A DNA stretch of 13,522 nt, from NCBI GenBank assembly GCA_002413145.1, contig DHWK01000152.1, forward strand, positions 1 to 13,522, in the 5' to 3' direction. Below the pieces are notes generated by a model. The model was not told the origin of the DNA. It worked only from the letters and a program-made list of their open reading frames with translations, and made no database searches. The DNA comes from a bacterium UBP12_UBA5184. Lineage in GTDB: Bacteria; Vulcanimicrobiota; Vulcanimicrobiia; Vulcanimicrobiales; Vulcanimicrobiaceae. The position numbers and the translations under genes were made by a program. Below are positions 12,941 to 13,522 of this stretch, in pieces (within the stretch, counting starts at the first letter, position 1; each line of letters starts with the position of its first letter).

Positions 12941-13288
12941 TCAGTCTTCGGTCTCGTGGAGGTGGAGGTGGGTACCGTCTTCTGCATCGTCGAGCACCTC
13001 TCGCGCTTCGGCCAATACCGTCGACGACAGGTCGACTGCGCCGTCGACCGAACCGTCGGCGGCAAGAAAATCAGCCTCGGCCCAGTCTTCCCAGGTCTCG
13101 AGCGGTTCTCCGTCCATCTCGGCCGGGAAACGAACGCAAAATCCTTGGTCCAGGTGAACGCCGGCGACCAGCACGCGCGTCCCCCGCGGGAAGTAGGTCC
13201 CATCTTTCCACAACGTTCCATAGGTCGTTTGGTAATACTCACCGATTTTCAGTGCTTCGATCGTCGTGGCTCCCCCCGAGCTAGGCAC
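12941..13288 (-). CDS. Small acidic hypothetical protein
   Basis: 115 residues if started at the GTG at 13286-13288, which has a GAGAGGG about 8 nt upstream. I do not recognise the family. The core 'KIGEYYQTTYGTLWKDGTYFPRGTRVLVAGVHLDQGFCVRFP' looks like a small beta-rich fold, and the rest is strongly acidic, ending 'DDAEDGTHLHLHETED'. There is no signal peptide or membrane segment, so it is probably cytoplasmic. The frame stays open for another 59 codons upstream, but that stretch is arginine-rich, overlaps the divergent NUDIX gene, and lacks the composition of the core. The true start could also be internal, as no ATG lies near the core. It is read in the same direction as DUF885 with 20 nt between, so co-transcription is possible. 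Confidence 0.6.
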   Translation of the reverse strand: MPSSGGATTIEALKIGEYYQTTYGTLWKDGTYFPRGTRVLVAGVHLDQGFCVRFPAEMDGEPLETWEDWAEADFLAADGSVDGAVDLSSTVLAEAREVLDDAEDGTHLHLHETED

Positions 13289-13349
13289 TACTTTTTCCCT
13301 CTCCCGGCGCGAGCCTTTCGCACGGTCGAAGGTGAATAGAGCACGTTCG
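13289..13349. other. Short divergent intergenic region, probable promoters
   Basis: This 61-bp gap separates the acidic protein (-) from the NUDIX gene (+) and is the largest divergent gap in the window. It must hold or border the promoters for both. I see no convincing -35/-10 pair, operator palindrome or hairpin. A pyrimidine-rich run (TTTTTCCCTCTCC) on the plus strand supplies the purine-rich Shine-Dalgarno of the minus-strand gene. Confidence 0.4.
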
Positions 13350-13522
13350 ATGCCCGACACACCGGAGCCGCGCGGCTGGCAAATCGCCGCCTCAGAGATC
13401 GTGATCGACACGCCGCACCTTCGTCTGCGGCGCGACGCGATCGTCTTACCGAGCGGCCAGCGCATCGAGAACTATTACGTGCGCGAATCGCGTGGGTTCA
13501 GCGTCATCTTCGCCCTTACACC
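13350..13522 (+). CDS. NUDIX hydrolase, ADP-ribose pyrophosphatase-like (N-terminal part)
   Basis: The open frame from ATG 13350 runs off the window after 57 codons. It reads 'GWQIAASEIVIDTPHLRLRR', 'DAIVLPSGQRIENYYVRES' and 'GFSVIFALT', the N-terminal beta-strands that precede the Nudix fold in ADP-ribose/NDP-sugar pyrophosphatases. The Nudix box itself (GX5EX7REUXEEXGU) lies beyond the window end, so the assignment rests on the N-terminal pattern only. A GTG in frame 18 nt upstream (13332) is an alternative start; the ATG has only a weak AGAG 8 nt ahead. The gene diverges from the acidic hypothetical gene and shows no functional tie to the acyl-CoA genes. Confidence 0.72.
   Translation, partial: MPDTPEPRGWQIAASEIVIDTPHLRLRRDAIVLPSGQRIENYYVRESRGFSVIFALT

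Noticed and set aside
11649..13157. 502-codon plus-strand open frame
   Set aside because: It is antisense to the DUF885 gene and part of the acidic-protein gene, with Arg/Gly/Asp-rich low-information composition and no motif.
1..13522. CRISPR arrays, tRNA or rRNA genes, insertion sequences, prophage or attachment sites
   Set aside because: I saw no regularly spaced repeats, cloverleaf-like segments, transposase or integrase motifs, or flanking direct repeats; the window is almost entirely coding.

Overview
The window is about 13.5 kb of GC-rich, very densely packed bacterial chromosome. Genes sit on both strands in short runs. Stops and starts repeatedly overlap by 4 nt (ATGA or GTGA), and hardly any intergenic space exceeds 70 nt. 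GTG and TTG starts are common. There are no rRNA or tRNA genes, no CRISPR array, no transposase and no phage gene. The mix of content suggests an environmental aerobic heterotroph: acyl-CoA metabolism close to the ACAD10/11 type, an archaeal-type ATP-dependent DNA ligase, secreted glycine-zipper and DUF885 proteins. I cannot assign the phylum from sequence alone; an Eremiobacterota-like or other high-GC soil lineage is only a guess.

Layout. 1-84 (+) is the tail of an unidentified gene. 91-1058 (-) is a two-gene unit: a secreted LolA/DUF1571-like protein followed by a stand-alone Lrp/AsnC ligand-binding (RAM) domain. Diverging from it by 24 bp, 1083-3322 (+) encodes an ATP-dependent DNA ligase coupled to a RimJ/RimL-type GNAT acetyltransferase. 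3319-6617 (-) reads, in transcription order, ACAD10/11-type acyl-CoA dehydrogenase, glycine-zipper secreted protein, APH-fold phosphotransferase, DUF6285 protein. 6630-7874 (+) is a 3-hydroxyacyl-CoA dehydrogenase resembling the C-terminal half of peroxisomal multifunctional enzyme 1. 7885-13288 (-) reads a small acidic hypothetical protein, a secreted DUF885 peptidase-like protein, an acyl-CoA ligase, a PaaG-like enoyl-CoA hydratase/isomerase and an SDR. A NUDIX hydrolase (+) begins at 13350 and runs off the window.

How the genes fit together. The central 8 kb holds what looks like a complete acid-to-beta-oxidation set. The CoA ligase activates an acid, the SDR handles a keto/hydroxy group, the kinase plus DUF6285 partner and the ACAD10/11-type dehydrogenase would phosphorylate and eliminate a 4-hydroxyl, and the hydratase/isomerase and hydroxyacyl-CoA dehydrogenase would finish the spiral. 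This matches, function by function, the Pseudomonas putida levulinate operon (lvaA-E) and the kinase-dehydrogenase fusions ACAD10/ACAD11 of animals. Here the parts are split and spread over two minus-strand units and one plus-strand gene, with a secreted glycine-zipper protein and a secreted peptidase embedded among them. The substrate is not visible from the sequence; a 4-hydroxy or 4-keto acid is the inference. No dedicated TetR-, FadR- or LvaR-like regulator is present in the window.
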